Shown piece by piece: positions 39,048-48,897 of a stretch of 64,000 nucleotides of DNA (the stretch's first letter is position 1; each line of letters begins with the position of its first letter). The stretch is from Vibrio maritimus. Its GTDB lineage: Bacteria; Pseudomonadota; Gammaproteobacteria; Enterobacterales; Vibrionaceae. The stretch is taken from assembly GCA_000755425.1 (NCBI GenBank), contig BBMT01000003.1:1-64000 (forward strand), read 5' to 3'. A program made the translations under genes and the position numbers. Under the pieces are notes generated by a model, which was not told where the DNA came from, did not search any database, and saw only the letters and a list, made by a program, of their open reading frames with translations.

Positions 39048-39827
39048 ATGCATTTAAAACAGTCATTCATCAATATTTTCTATATTTTCCTCTACACACT
39101 GCTTATTGGCTGCGTGTATCAGTTTTTTACGTTTCGTGAGCAGGCACACCAAGAAGCACAGCAAGTGCTAATCGGTGTTGAGCGTCAGCTACTCAGGTCC
39201 AGTCTGAGTTGCATGTATTGTCTAACTATCTGTTTCCGATAGTAGAGTGTGATAAAACAGTGCAGACTGAGTTGGGGCACACCGTATTTCGTAGTGTCTC
39301 TATGCGAGGTCTTTTTGTCGGTACTAAGCACCCTGAACACTATCAATTTTGCAGTAATTTGGGGCCAACGAATCAACCACTAGATAGCGCTTTCTGGAAT
39401 GAGGCTCGTATTGGGAATGTGGGCTTTGCTGAATTGCGCTCACCGACCCATGACGGCAATACCTCTTTTGCACTAGCGCTTTACCAGAATGAGAATGTCG
39501 CGATAGCCACTATTAACTACGGCTATCCTAGGGTGGTGGGTACAAGACGCGCCTCAGAAAACACATCGAATACTTCACTTTAAAAATGATGAGACGCCAC
39601 TACTCGAAAAATACGTCTCATCGCATGGGGGTTATAAAGCCACTAAAGAATCACAGCAATTTCCTATTGCAGTTTCGGTTTATAAAGACACCGATATTTA
39701 TAGACAAGGTATTGTTACCTTTATCATAAGGCTGTTGGTTGTATTTGGTGTCGTAGTCGGGGGCGTTGCCCTGATAGGCTTTCGTAAAAAACAAGCGCAA
39801 CTTGCAAAAACACAGGAGCTGGAATGA
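39048..39827 (+). CDS. stand-alone CSS-like periplasmic sensor, type A, copy 2 (three frameshifts)
   Basis: Paralogue of the gene at 37307, same start pattern (FYIFLYTLLIGCVYQFFTFRE), cysteines in VECDK and FCSNLG, and a final membrane segment (RLLVVFGVVVGGVALIGF). Reading needs three one-base corrections, at about 39197, 39517 and 39527; the last two turn the sequence into LRLSLGWWVQ, matching the family LGWWIEP block, and the frame then runs open to TGA 39825-39827. Restored length is about 260 residues. The stop overlaps the type B start (ATGA). Confidence 0.65.
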
Positions 39828-40672
39828 GAGCAGTTATATATACGTTGCTACTCACTATTTTGCTGAGTGTTTTGAGTTACGTTGTTGCAACCGCCACTAT
39901 AAAACAAGATATTGGCAATGAACTTAGTGCCAGTCTAGTCAGTATCGATCGTCGTATTGAATCGACGTTGAACTTGGTGATGTCGTTACCCAAGCATGAA
40001 GGGTGCGAATCAGAACACCGTCGATTCTACAATCGAAAGGCGTATATCGAAGAGGAAGTCCGAGCGCTAGGGTATGTAAGAAATCACACAACGGGCTGGT
40101 ATGCGTGCAGCTTGTTTGGAGAAGTGTCATCAAACAAAAGCTATTGGGCCGGCAATACCAGTGAACAAGGTGTGTTTATTGGTTGGTCTCTGCTGACGAC
40201 ATACTTCCCGGAGCCATCGTTTGTTGTTGCTCAGCAAGTCGGAGATACCGAGTATTTTGCCTATGTAAATCCGCGCAGAATGTTGGGACATTGGTTAGAG
40301 AGCCCGCTTCGCGATTACTTTTATCAGGTGTATCTATTGGGAGAGTCACTGCCGCGCTATTCAAGTGAGCACGTCAATATCGATGACAGTTTTTGGTCTA
40401 CTTTTGTTCTTAGCCATCGCGTTGTATCGCCACAATACCCTTATGAGTTAAAGGTATCGGTATCACGCAGTGCAATATTGCTGAGAACGGCGACCTATAC
40501 GCTGAGAATGCTACTGGCTTTGGCGTTATTTGGTGGATTTTTATCGTGGTTAGACGGGCACTTAGACCCGTCGTTCTACACCGTACTGGCTATGAACACC
40601 ATGCTAGCTATGAGCACTATACTAACGACGATTGATAACCGATTCTCGAGTGACGAGTCGGCCAGTAATTAA
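39824..40672 (+). CDS. stand-alone CSS-like periplasmic sensor, type B, copy 2
   Basis: Paralogue of the gene at 38097: N-terminal membrane segment, Cys in EGCESE and ACSLFG, YVNPRRMLGHWLE, and a C-terminal membrane segment (LRMLLALALFGGFL). The 3' end is doubtful. As read, the gene runs to 40672 and overlaps the convergent LacI gene by 51 bp with an extra tail of 35 residues. A single missing base near 40540 would end it at TAG 40551-40553, giving a length like copy 1 and placing the stop beside a hairpin (40553-40572). Confidence 0.65.
   Translation: MRAVIYTLLLTILLSVLSYVVATATIKQDIGNELSASLVSIDRRIESTLNLVMSLPKHEGCESEHRRFYNRKAYIEEEVRALGYVRNHTTGWYACSLFGEVSSNKSYWAGNTSEQGVFIGWSLLTTYFPEPSFVVAQQVGDTEYFAYVNPRRMLGHWLESPLRDYFYQVYLLGESLPRYSSEHVNIDDSFWSTFVLSHRVVSPQYPYELKVSVSRSAILLRTATYTLRMLLALALFGGFLSWLDGHLDPSFYTVLAMNTMLAMSTILTTIDNRFSSDESASN
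40553..40572. terminator. hairpin between the CSS block and lacI-type gene
   Basis: Six-bp perfect stem GACGGG (40553-40558) with CCCGTC (40567-40572) and an 8-nt loop. Either strand could use it; neither side has a long T-run. Confidence 0.4.
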
Positions 40673-41578
40673 AGGCTTGTTCGACATCGGTTTGTCTTCC
40701 AGAATTGCGTCCAACTTCTCCATAGCCATATCGACTATCTGCTGTGAAGGGTAGCTGATGCAGGTGAGAGGAGGATTGAGCTGGCTTGCCAACTGTGAAT
40801 CTTCCAGTGACACGATCGAGACTTCTTGAGGTGTCGCTAAATTGAAATCTCTAAACAGGTTCATTGCTACAGCAGCTTGGCTATCACGCATGACTACCAG
40901 AGCCGTAAACGGGTGGTAGCTGTTTAATAGCGACATAATTGCTTGCTCATTGTTGCCATTCGCTGTGACGATAAGTTGTCTATTGACTGGCATTGCTGAG
41001 TTTTGTAGCGATGTTTTATAGCCTTCGAGCACTTGTGTTGACGCGTAACTTTCATCGTCCACGACGATGGCTATACTTGCGTGGCCTTTACTCGATAAGA
41101 AGCGGCACGCACTTTCTGCTGCGAACTTGTAATCGTAGCCGATAGCATGCTCAGCGCTCGCTAAACTATCGATGGCAATGACGTTGTCGTTAGCCAAGGA
41201 TTGAATCGTGCCACCGAGTGAGATGATGGCGTCACAGTGTCTTTGATTAAGTTCTTCTACCATACGTACTTGCTCGTCGGCTGTTTCTGCAAATTGAACC
41301 AGCATGTGTTTGCCTTTCGCTTTCAGTGATTTTGCAAGTAGAGGTAGGTAAGTAGACACTTGTCCAGCGTCGCTAGAGGAAAGGATAACGCCAATATAAT
41401 CGGAGCGTTGATTTGCCAGTGTTTGTGCAGCGGCATTTGGGCGGTAGTTCAGTTCTTCGGCGGCGCGTAATACAGCCTCACGACTCTCTGGCTTAACACC
41501 ACGGCTGCCGCTCATCACGCGAGAAACGGTCGCTTTCGATACGTTTGCTAGCAGAGAGACATCGGTGATAGTAGCCAT
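40622..41578 (-). CDS. LacI-family repressor of the PTS genes
   Basis: 318 residues. HTH at the N-terminus (ATITDVSLLANVSKATVSRVMSGSRGVKPESREAVLRAAEELNYRPN) with the usual hinge, then a periplasmic-binding-like effector domain. It is the last gene on the strand of the EIIB-EIIC-EIIA cluster, with its own upstream region containing a near-perfect GGGAAACCGTTTCCC palindrome. Similar sites lie in the promoter region of the PTS genes, so autoregulation and control of the PTS cluster are likely. Confidence 0.93.
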   Translation of the reverse strand: MATITDVSLLANVSKATVSRVMSGSRGVKPESREAVLRAAEELNYRPNAAAQTLANQRSDYIGVILSSSDAGQVSTYLPLLAKSLKAKGKHMLVQFAETADEQVRMVEELNQRHCDAIISLGGTIQSLANDNVIAIDSLASAEHAIGYDYKFAAESACRFLSSKGHASIAIVVDDESYASTQVLEGYKTSLQNSAMPVNRQLIVTANGNNEQAIMSLLNSYHPFTALVVMRDSQAAVAMNLFRDFNLATPQEVSIVSLEDSQLASQLNPPLTCISYPSQQIVDMAMEKLDAILEDKPMSNKPLITGRLVTRESVINRR

Positions 41579-41616
41579 GACAACAACCTTAATAGATTCA
41601 TAGAGTTTCTAGAACT

Positions 41617-41631
41617 GGGAAACCGTTTCCC
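41617..41631. promoter_or_regulatory. LacI-type operator upstream of the repressor gene
   Basis: GGGAAACCGTTTCCC, a palindrome with one extra central base, about 40 bp upstream of the repressor start. It matches the palindrome core at 44091-44104. Confidence 0.7.
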
Positions 41632-41864
41632 AAGATTTCCGTTATTGTACTCTTTCAGAGGTACTGATCCAAGTCTGATGAGAGGATATAAGCTGAGGAA
41701 AAAGAGCAGCCCAGAGTAAGGAGCACGACAAGGCTTAAAAAGCTGGCTCCTAAAAACAGGCTGCTTACGACCAAAGATGTTGAAAACGCTCCTATAAGAC
41801 GTTTTCATGCCTGACTCGCCCCGTTAATGGTCGAAAAAACTGAAAAAAGTAAAGTGAGCTCGAA

Positions 41865-42182
41865 TTACTTAGCGGTACGCTTGTGCAGTTCAATCATTTC
41901 CGCGACTAACTCTTTTGCTAGCATGGAAGTCATTAGGTGATCTTGTGCGTGAACCATCACAAGCGTCATCTTCATTTTACCCGTGCCTTCGTCGGCTTCG
42001 ATAAGCTGGGTCTGAACTAGGTGAGCTTGGTTTGCAAACTCTTGTGCTTCTTTCATCAAGCCTTCAGCCTCTTCAAACTCGCCGTTTTTAGCATGGCGAA
42101 GTGCTTCATAACAAAGGCTGCGAGACTGACCCGCATTGATGATGATGCCCATCACTTGTTCTTCTAGATCCATAGTTTCCAT
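41865..42182 (-). CDS. PTS lactose/cellobiose-type EIIA
   Basis: Cytoplasmic phosphocarrier of 105 residues. All-helical EIIA(Lac/Chb) type: METMDLEEQVMGIIINAGQSRSLCYEAL, and the phospho-His78 in the motif MVHAQDHLM. It passes phosphate from HPr to the EIIB at 43729. Last structural gene of the EIIB-EIIC-EIIA set. The 139-bp gap to EIIC holds two hairpins. Confidence 0.93.
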   Translation of the reverse strand: METMDLEEQVMGIIINAGQSRSLCYEALRHAKNGEFEEAEGLMKEAQEFANQAHLVQTQLIEADEGTGKMKMTLVMVHAQDHLMTSMLAKELVAEMIELHKRTAK

Positions 42183-42213
42183 TTTGCTTACCTCTTAAAT
42201 TCTTAAATGGAGC

Positions 42214-42279
42214 CTACCGAAAGGTAGACAGTGTCGCCCCACGCTCAACCCCAATTAAGACTAGGGGGCGACTTTTTTA
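42214..42279. promoter_or_regulatory. two hairpins between EIIC and EIIA genes
   Basis: A small perfect stem CTACC/GGTAG (42214-42227; 4-nt loop) and a larger stem GTCGCCCC (42233-42240) with GGGGCGAC (42265-42272). The T-run lies on the plus-strand side, so on the operon strand these are more likely RNA-stabilising or processing stems than a terminator. Confidence 0.5.
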
Positions 42280-42320
42280 TTATTTGTTTCAACAGTGTCT
42301 GATAGCTCAGAACTGGATGT

Positions 42321-43648
42321 TTATGCTGTTACTGGCTGACCTGCCGCTTCCTGTTGCTTTTTCTCGTCCGCTGCTTCTTGCTCAAGAAGTTGTTTCTCAT
42401 AAGCTTTTAGGAATGGTAGGTACATCATTGCTGACATAGCCATACAGATGAAGCACATGATGACAGGACTGAATGCCCAGTTAGCTGCCCACGATGCACC
42501 GATAGGTCCTGGTGTTGTCCAAGGCGTTAGAGAAACCACACGCTCTACTAGACCCCAGTCAAGAGCAAACCAACCTAGAGTCGCGTTCACCATTGGTACC
42601 AAGATGAATGGCAGGAAGAACACAGGTTCATGATGATAGGCGCACCAAAAAGAATTGGTTCGTTGATGTTAAATAGGCCTGGTACGGTACCCATCTTACC
42701 AATGGTACGTAGGTGAACGGCTTTACTACGAAGTAGTAGGAACGCAAGTGGAAGTGTTGAGCCTACGCCACCAATAAGTAGGTAGTGATCCCAGAAACCT
42801 TGAACGAAGATGTGCGGAATGGCTTCACCTGCTGCCATTGCTGCTTGGTTGACTGATAGGTTCGCCATCCAGAATGGGTTCATGATACCGGTTACGATTA
42901 GTGCGCCGTGGATACCTGCAAACCAAAGGATTTGACATACCAATACCGCTAGTAGGACGGCTGGCAGCGTATCAGAGGCAGAAACAAGCGGCTGAACAAG
43001 TGCCATGATTGCTTCTGGGATGATCATGCCAGTTTGCGCTTCGATGAACAGGTTCAGAGGGTGAAGCGTGATGATGATTGCCAGTACAGGGATCAGGATT
43101 TCAAATGAACGCGCAACACCTGTTGGTACTTCTGGTGGAAGCTTGATAGTGATGTTGTTGCGCTTAAGGAATGCGTAAACTTCAGTAGAGTACAACGCTG
43201 TCATGATCGCCGTGAAGATACCTTGACCAGAGAAGTATTGCATTGACAGCATGCCGTCTTGAACTGGTGCTGCAACAAGCAAGAAGCTCATTAGTGATAG
43301 CAAACCTGTCGTAACAGGATCAAGATCGTGATGGCGAGCCAAGCTTGACGCTATCCCCACCGATATGAATATGGTCATGATCCCCATACTCAAGTTGAAT
43401 GGCAGCATGAGCTGCTCACGATATGTCTCAGAAAAATCTAGCCATGCGCGTGCAAATCCCCAAGTCGTTTCCGCAGAAAACGGAGGGAAGATAAACACCA
43501 GCATGAAAGAACCAACAATCATAAAAGGTAGTGCAGCAATAAAGCCGTCACGTATAGAAGTGATGTATTTTTGTTGACCAATCTTACCAGCAATAGGGGT
43601 GACCTTTTGCTCGATAACATTGACCATTTTGTCGTACATAGCGCCCAT
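42321..43648 (-). CDS. PTS cellobiose-type EIIC (one frameshift)
   Basis: Membrane sugar channel of the lactose/cellobiose PTS family, about 442 residues when joined, with ten or so hydrophobic segments. Conserved blocks: IRDGFIAALPFMIVGS, GIHGALIVTGIMNPFW, GGVGSTLPLAFLLLRSK and FNINEPILFGAPIIMNP. The frame breaks at about 42626 (AACCTG for AACCCTG). It follows EIIB and precedes EIIA. With the 6-phospho-beta-glucosidase nearby, a beta-glucoside such as cellobiose is the likely substrate. Confidence 0.93.
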
Positions 43649-43728
43649 GTCGTTACTCTCGTTAGGATAAAGTTTAGAAAAGCTCGGCGTCGAAAATTGA
43701 CTAAGGGGGGACGCCGAGCAAAAACAGG

Positions 43729-44034
43729 TTAGCCGATAAGTTCTAGTGCAAAATCAAGCACTTTATCGCCTTTCTGCATGCCGTAATCCATCATGTTGAT
43801 TGGCTCAACTTTGATGCCGTGAGCATCTGCTTTCTTTTGGAAATCTGCTTGCATGTATTTCACTTGAGGACCAAGAAGAACAACCTCGTAGTTACCTACT
43901 TGAACGTCGAACTCACTTGCGCCAAATGCTTTGATTTCAGCCTCGATACCGCGTTCTTGCGCAGACGCTTCCATTTTCTTAACCAGTAGAGAGGTAGACA
44001 TACCAGCAGAGCAGCAAAGCATAATTTTTTTCAT
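43729..44034 (-). CDS. PTS lactose/cellobiose-type EIIB
   Basis: 101-residue cytoplasmic phosphocarrier. Starts MKKIMLCCSAGMSTSLLV with the active-site Cys8 directly before SAGMSTS, as in ChbB. First gene of the PTS cluster, 57 bp downstream of a large operator palindrome. Confidence 0.94.
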   Translation of the reverse strand: MKKIMLCCSAGMSTSLLVKKMEASAQERGIEAEIKAFGASEFDVQVGNYEVVLLGPQVKYMQADFQKKADAHGIKVEPINMMDYGMQKGDKVLDFALELIG

Positions 44035-44079
44035 TTTTTCTTCTCCAGAATCTTGAATGCCTAATCAATATGCCCTTAA

Positions 44080-44115
44080 GGAAATCATTTGGAAACCGGT
44101 TTCCGAATGATTTCC
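44080..44115. promoter_or_regulatory. 36-bp near-perfect operator palindrome of the PTS promoter
   Basis: The centre GGAAACCGGTTTCC (44091-44104) is a perfect palindrome. It is flanked by GGAAATCATT on one side and AATGATTTCC on the other, so the whole 36 bp is symmetric except for one pair. It lies between the EIIB gene (minus) and the orphan EIIC gene (plus). A related half site, TCGGTTTCCGA, is at 44336-44346. Confidence 0.75.
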
Positions 44116-44445
44116 AGTTAAGTGTGAAAATGATCACTGGAAACCCGAGTTATGGCGAAAAATTCGTGACACAGTTAACGAATGATCTTGTTCCGGGAAA
44201 CTAAGCGCTTTAAAAGGCGCTGATGACCTTAAATTGAGTACTAGAAATGGCTCAGTGGTGGGGAAGCGTGATCTAAAGTCGGAATTGAGCGAGTGATGAG
44301 GTAAAAAACGTGGTGGAGTCGGCAGATTTGGATAATCGGTTTCCGAGAGTCTGTGCATTCGGGTATCCTGACGCGGATCCATATAGCCGGTAGAGTAAAT
44401 GAACCAATCCATTATGAGACTGTGTGCCAATCAGTAGAACAGTTC

Positions 44446-45719
44446 ATGAATCCTGTAGCAAAACTGCTGATGCGCAGTCAGCACCTTATGGCTATGCGTG
44501 ATGGTTTCCAGTTGGCAATGCCTTTCATTTTTGTCGGCTGTATGTTTGTCCCGATTATCTTTCCTCCGTTTGCCGATTCTGAGTCTTGGATGTCGATGGC
44601 TTGGATGGATTTATCTCTGGCTTTAAGACCCATCTTGTTGCCAACTTATCAACTGACGTTGGGCGTCGTAGGCTTATCGTTTCCTTTGGCGTGTCGGCCA
44701 GTCTCGCGAAGAGCTATCAATTGCCTGAGCGCCTGTCTGGATTGACAGGTTGTATGGCGTTTCTCATGCTGGCCGGCTTCTATATCGATGGGCAAGAAGA
44801 TGCGCGCTACCTAGGTGGTGCAGGATTGTTTACAGCGCTTATCGCGAGTTTGTATTCAATAGAAGTCGTTAGGTTCTTTATCCGCATGGCTGGTACATCA
44901 AGATGCCGGAAGATGTGCCTATTTTAACGATTCAAAGTTTTAAGCTCATTGTGCCGATTTTTGCCGTTCTGATTAGTATTTCAGCATTCAATGTTTTTCT
45001 TGATGCTGAGTTTGGTGTGCACTTTCCGCAATTAATAGAAGAGTTATTCCGTCCTTTAGTGCTAGCCTCAGATAGCCTCGCTGCGGTGTTAATTTCGATA
45101 CTGATTTGTCAGCTTCTTTGGTTTATGGGGATTCATGGCGCGCTGATCATTACCGGAATTATGAATCCATTCTGGATGTCTAACCTGCTTGAGAACCAAA
45201 CTGCATTGGAAGCTGGCGGTCAGGTGCTCCCTCATATCTATCTGCCTGCTTTTTGGGACTTTTTTTGTTTTGATAGGCGGGGTAGGTTCAACACTACCCT
45301 TGGTCTATCTTGCGATTAAAAGCCGTTCAAAACAGTTGAAGTCGGTGGGTAAGGTTGGCGCGATACCTGCAATATTTAATATTAACGAGCCAATATTGTT
45401 TGGCTTCCCAATTATTATGAATCCGCTTTTCCTTGTGCCGTTTATTTTTGTACCAATGCTTAACGCAACCATTGCTTGGTTCTTAACTTCGGCGGAGGTT
45501 TTGGATCGCGTGGTATTAATGATTCCATGGTCTGTACCTGCCCCAATTGGTGCGGCGTGGGCTGCCAATGGGAGTTACATGAACGCGTTAATGGTCGTGT
45601 TTGCTATGGTCAATGCTTACTTTATCTACCTGCCTTTCTTCAGAACCCATGAGAAAATTTTGGTTGAGCAAGAAGAAGAGCGAGCAAAACGAATGCAGCA
45701 AGCACAAGCGGCCCAGTAG
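44446..45719 (+). CDS. second cellobiose-type PTS EIIC, orphan (three frameshifts)
   Basis: Paralogue of the EIIC at 42321, with the same order of blocks (MRDGFQLAMPFIFVGC, GIHGALIITGIMNPFW, GGVGSTLPLVYLAIKS, FNINEPILFGFPIIMNP). Frame breaks at about 44686 (one base missing), 44885 (CGCATGG for CGCCATGG, restoring RHGWYIKMPEDVP) and 45261-45267 (seven T where six are needed). Joined length is about 424 residues. No EIIA or EIIB follows, so it would share those coded on the other side of the operator. The exact start is unsure: ATG 44446 is the first good ATG, but the family N-terminus suggests about 10 more residues upstream. Confidence 0.8.
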
Positions 45720-45746
45720 CTGCGTGTGCCCTCTGTCATTGAGTGT

Positions 45747-46634
45747 TTATTTAGCAGCGACTCGTTTACCGAAGGTATTGATCAAAGCCCCTATTACTAT
45801 GAGTGAGCCACCAATGTAAGTCCAAACAGTAGGGACTTCATTGAACAGCGCTAAACCTAGCAAAATAGAGAACACAATCTGAACATAGGAGTATGCCGAA
45901 GCTTTGCCTGCCGCTTGGGTTTGCATTGCTTTGGTCAATCCTAGTTGACCTATTTGCGTGAAGACACCCACCAACACCAGCATCATGGTGAGATACCAAT
46001 CCGGCATCACGAAGTCGTCGCCAATCAATAGAATGGAGACTGGTAACGCAACCAATGGGAAGTAGAAAATGATCACTGAGCTGTCTTCAGTTTGGCTTAG
46101 CTTCCTAACGATAACGTAAGCGATAGAGCTGCCAAATGCGCCAAGGAGCGCAATACCCACACTAAATAACGGCAATGACTCTGTCGTATTACTGCCTAAC
46201 GTTGGTCCCACCATAAACGTCAAACCGAGAATACTTAGCACGATACAAATGATGGTCGATTTCTGAATGCTTTCTTTTAGAAACCAGAACGCAAGCAAGG
46301 CAGTGAAGATAGGGTGGATATACTGGAGTATTGTCGCTTCCGCTAGAGGCAGCGTTGTCACTGCATAGTACACACAAATCAACGCCAATGAGCCGACGAT
46401 GCCGCGTAATAGCAGCAGAGGCCTATTATGGCCCCATACTGAAATCCCTTTCCTTTTGACATCCAGATAGCTCAGTACCAGAGAAACCAATGCACGCGCT
46501 GCTACGATTTCAAATACGGGAATGCCATAAGTACTCACGTATTTCACACAGGCAGACATCAGCGCAAAGCCGAGTGCCGATAACACCATGTAGCGAACGC
46601 CGACAGGGACGATGGAATCAAAAGTTGTGGTCAT
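45747..46634 (-). CDS. EamA/DMT-family membrane transporter
   Basis: 295 residues, ten hydrophobic segments in two repeats, with the family pattern LPLAEATILQYIHPIFTALLAFWFLKESI and a C-terminal NEVPTVWTYIGGSLIVIGALI. The first half fits RhtA/YedA-like exporters. Substrate unknown. It is 30 bp downstream of the exonuclease gene on the same strand. Confidence 0.9.
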   Translation of the reverse strand: MTTTFDSIVPVGVRYMVLSALGFALMSACVKYVSTYGIPVFEIVAARALVSLVLSYLDVKRKGISVWGHNRPLLLLRGIVGSLALICVYYAVTTLPLAEATILQYIHPIFTALLAFWFLKESIQKSTIICIVLSILGLTFMVGPTLGSNTTESLPLFSVGIALLGAFGSSIAYVIVRKLSQTEDSSVIIFYFPLVALPVSILLIGDDFVMPDWYLTMMLVLVGVFTQIGQLGLTKAMQTQAAGKASAYSYVQIVFSILLGLALFNEVPTVWTYIGGSLIVIGALINTFGKRVAAK

Positions 46635-46663
46635 AGTCGTCTCTTTAAAAGGTTGAAGTCGTG

Positions 46664-47281
46664 CTATTTGTGTTTGGTTAAGAATTTTCCAACCGATGCT
46701 TTTGGCTGCTTGGCGAGCTTTTGCATTAGCTCAAAACTAGGCTGCGCAATGGCGTGTTTCTCAGAAAGTGAATTCACGAGAAGTAGCCATAGTGACGCTG
46801 TCACTTCGGCGTCGGCTAGCGCGCGGTGAAATACGCCATCGTTAGCAATATTATGGTAGGCCACCAGATCACCCAATTTGTGTGAATTGACCTCTTGGTT
46901 TAGTCGGCGAGAAACCAAGAGTGAACAGGCAAATTCACCACCATAACCTTTACCAATCAGATCCAGTTCTGCATCTAGAAAGCGCTTATCGAAAGAAGCG
47001 TTGTGAGCTACTAGATTAGCATCGCCAATAAAATCGACGAACTCGCTCATCACTTCGTCACAGCTTGGTGCGTGGCTAAGCATATTGTTGGTGATACCTG
47101 TGTAGCCCTCGATGAAGCTGCTGACTCGAAAACCTGGATTCATCAATGATTGAAAACGATCAACCACTTGGCCATTTTCCAGTTTCACGGCACCAATTTC
47201 GATAGCGCGATCGCCTTGGTTCGGTGATAAGCCCGTGGTCTCAAAGTCGAGTACGATGGCGGAAGTGGCGGGTGCGGTCAT
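46664..47281 (-). CDS. DEDDh-type 3'-5' exonuclease
   Basis: 205 residues of the DnaQ/RNase T superfamily. Exo I: IVLDFETTGLSPNQGDRAIEIGAV (Asp and Glu of DxE); Exo II: LVAHNASFDKRFLDAEL; Exo III: HRALADAEVTASLW (His and Asp). It is a stand-alone nuclease domain without polymerase partners, so either a DNA repair exonuclease or an accessory proofreading-like enzyme. Located upstream of the DMT transporter. Confidence 0.92.
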   Translation of the reverse strand: MTAPATSAIVLDFETTGLSPNQGDRAIEIGAVKLENGQVVDRFQSLMNPGFRVSSFIEGYTGITNNMLSHAPSCDEVMSEFVDFIGDANLVAHNASFDKRFLDAELDLIGKGYGGEFACSLLVSRRLNQEVNSHKLGDLVAYHNIANDGVFHRALADAEVTASLWLLLVNSLSEKHAIAQPSFELMQKLAKQPKASVGKFLTKHK

Positions 47282-47420
47282 AGTGAAATCTCACGAAAAA
47301 GTAGGGAGGCAGAGTCTAGCTTGAACGCGTCATGAAGGAAACCTTCCAAGCACTGTTTTTGGTTACAGACTGCTTATATCAAAAAGCAAAGGTCCAGATA
47401 AACTGGACCTTTTAAGATGG

Positions 47421-48843
47421 TTAATCGAGATTCTCACCGTTGGTTTCGATGACTCTTTGATACCAGTAGAAGCTGTCTTTTTTGTAGCGTTTTAGCTCTT
47501 TTTCGCTCTCCTCATCGCGGTCAACGTAGACAAAGCCATAACGCTTCGCATAGCCATTTAACCAACTGAATAGATCTTGATAAGACCATGTACAGTAGCC
47601 AATGACTTCACAGCCATCTTCGATAGCATCGTTGATCGCTTCAACGTGTGCTTTTAAGAATGCGATACGATAGTCATCGTGCACTCGACCATCTTCAGTC
47701 AGCGTGTCATACGCACCTAGACCATTTTCACTAATCAAGATCGGTAGGTTGTAGCGAGATGTGATACGGCGAAGTGCTACGCGCAGACTTCAGGATCGAT
47801 AGCCCAGTTCCAATCCGTCATTTTAGATGTTCGTTGTCAGCGCGAACATAGTAATCATCAGTAGGGATACGAGCGACATCGGAAACCACAGACACTTGCG
47901 CAGCATTACCGGTTTGTGCTGTCTCTTGGCGGTTTTCTGGTGCGACAAAAGTAGCAGATTGATAGTAGTTCAGACCCATGAAATCACAGATACCTGCTTT
48001 AAGTAGCTCTTTATCACCTTCTTGGAAGTCGATGTGGATACCTAGACGCTCGAGCAGTTTTAAGCCAATCTTTGGATAAGCGCCTTTTGCGTAGACATCC
48101 ATCCAAAGTAGATCTTGTATTTCTTGTGCGTTTTCAGCAGCAATCACGTCTTCTGGAGAAGCGGTTTTTGCGTAAGTTGGGCTGTAGGCAAAGCTAGCAC
48201 CAATTTTGACCTTTGATGCCCATCTCTTTGAATCGCTTCACAGCATTGGCATTCGCTAGGCTTGCGATATGGTTAGCATTGATAAAGCGCTGGTAATCAG
48301 AAACTTTTGGTGGATGGATCTTTTGTACGTACCCAAGACTTGTGAAAATATTTTGCTCATTCATGCAAACCCAGTACGGCACCTTGTCACCATACTCGCT
48401 GAACAGGACTTCGCAATAACGCGTAAAGTCTGTCAGGATTTCACGACTTTCCCAGCCTTGATATTCATCTTGCAGTGCTTGTGGAAGATCCCAATGGTAG
48501 ATAGTTAGGATCGGTGTGATGCCGCATTCGATCAGCTTATTGATAACGTTGTGGTAGAACTCTACGCCTTTCGGGTTTACCGTGCGGCCATCTGGCATAA
48601 TGCGCGTCCAAGCGACAGAGAAGCGATAGGCTTTTAGTCCCATCTCTCGCATCAGTTCGATATCTTCTTCATATTTATGGTAGAAGTCGATCGCCACTTC
48701 ACCAGTTGTATCTTTAAATGTATTACCTGGAACGCGTGAGTATACATCCCAAATCGAATCGCCTTTACCATCTAGATTTGCTGCACCTTCGATTTGATAG
48801 CTGCTGATGCGCTGCCCCATAAGAAGTTCTCTTGAAATGCCAT
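47421..48843 (-). CDS. GH1 6-phospho-beta-glucosidase (four frameshifts)
   Basis: Cytoplasmic hydrolase that splits phosphorylated beta-glucosides taken up by the PTS. Acid/base Glu in the motif CMNEQN, the NEQ form seen in phospho-beta-glucosidases, and nucleophile Glu in LISENGLG. Frame breaks at about 48800, 48212, 47821 (AAATGACG for AAAATGACG) and 47788 (GAAGTCTG for GAAGGTCTG). Corrected start: ATG at 48843, MAFQENFLWGSASA. Joined length is about 474 residues. It is divergent from a GntR/UTRA regulator with two operator-like palindromes between them. Confidence 0.9.
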
Positions 48844-48897
48844 AGCTACCCCGATTAACCCTTTTTCATGTATTTGTTTTCTGCATTCGATATTATT

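Noticed and set aside
41548..41808. 86-residue minus-strand frame upstream of the LacI gene
   Set aside because: It covers the operator, has no start signal and looks like non-coding sequence.
42321..45719. Five to six separate PTS fragments
   Set aside because: Alignment of the two paralogues to each other shows two EIIC genes broken by single-base errors.
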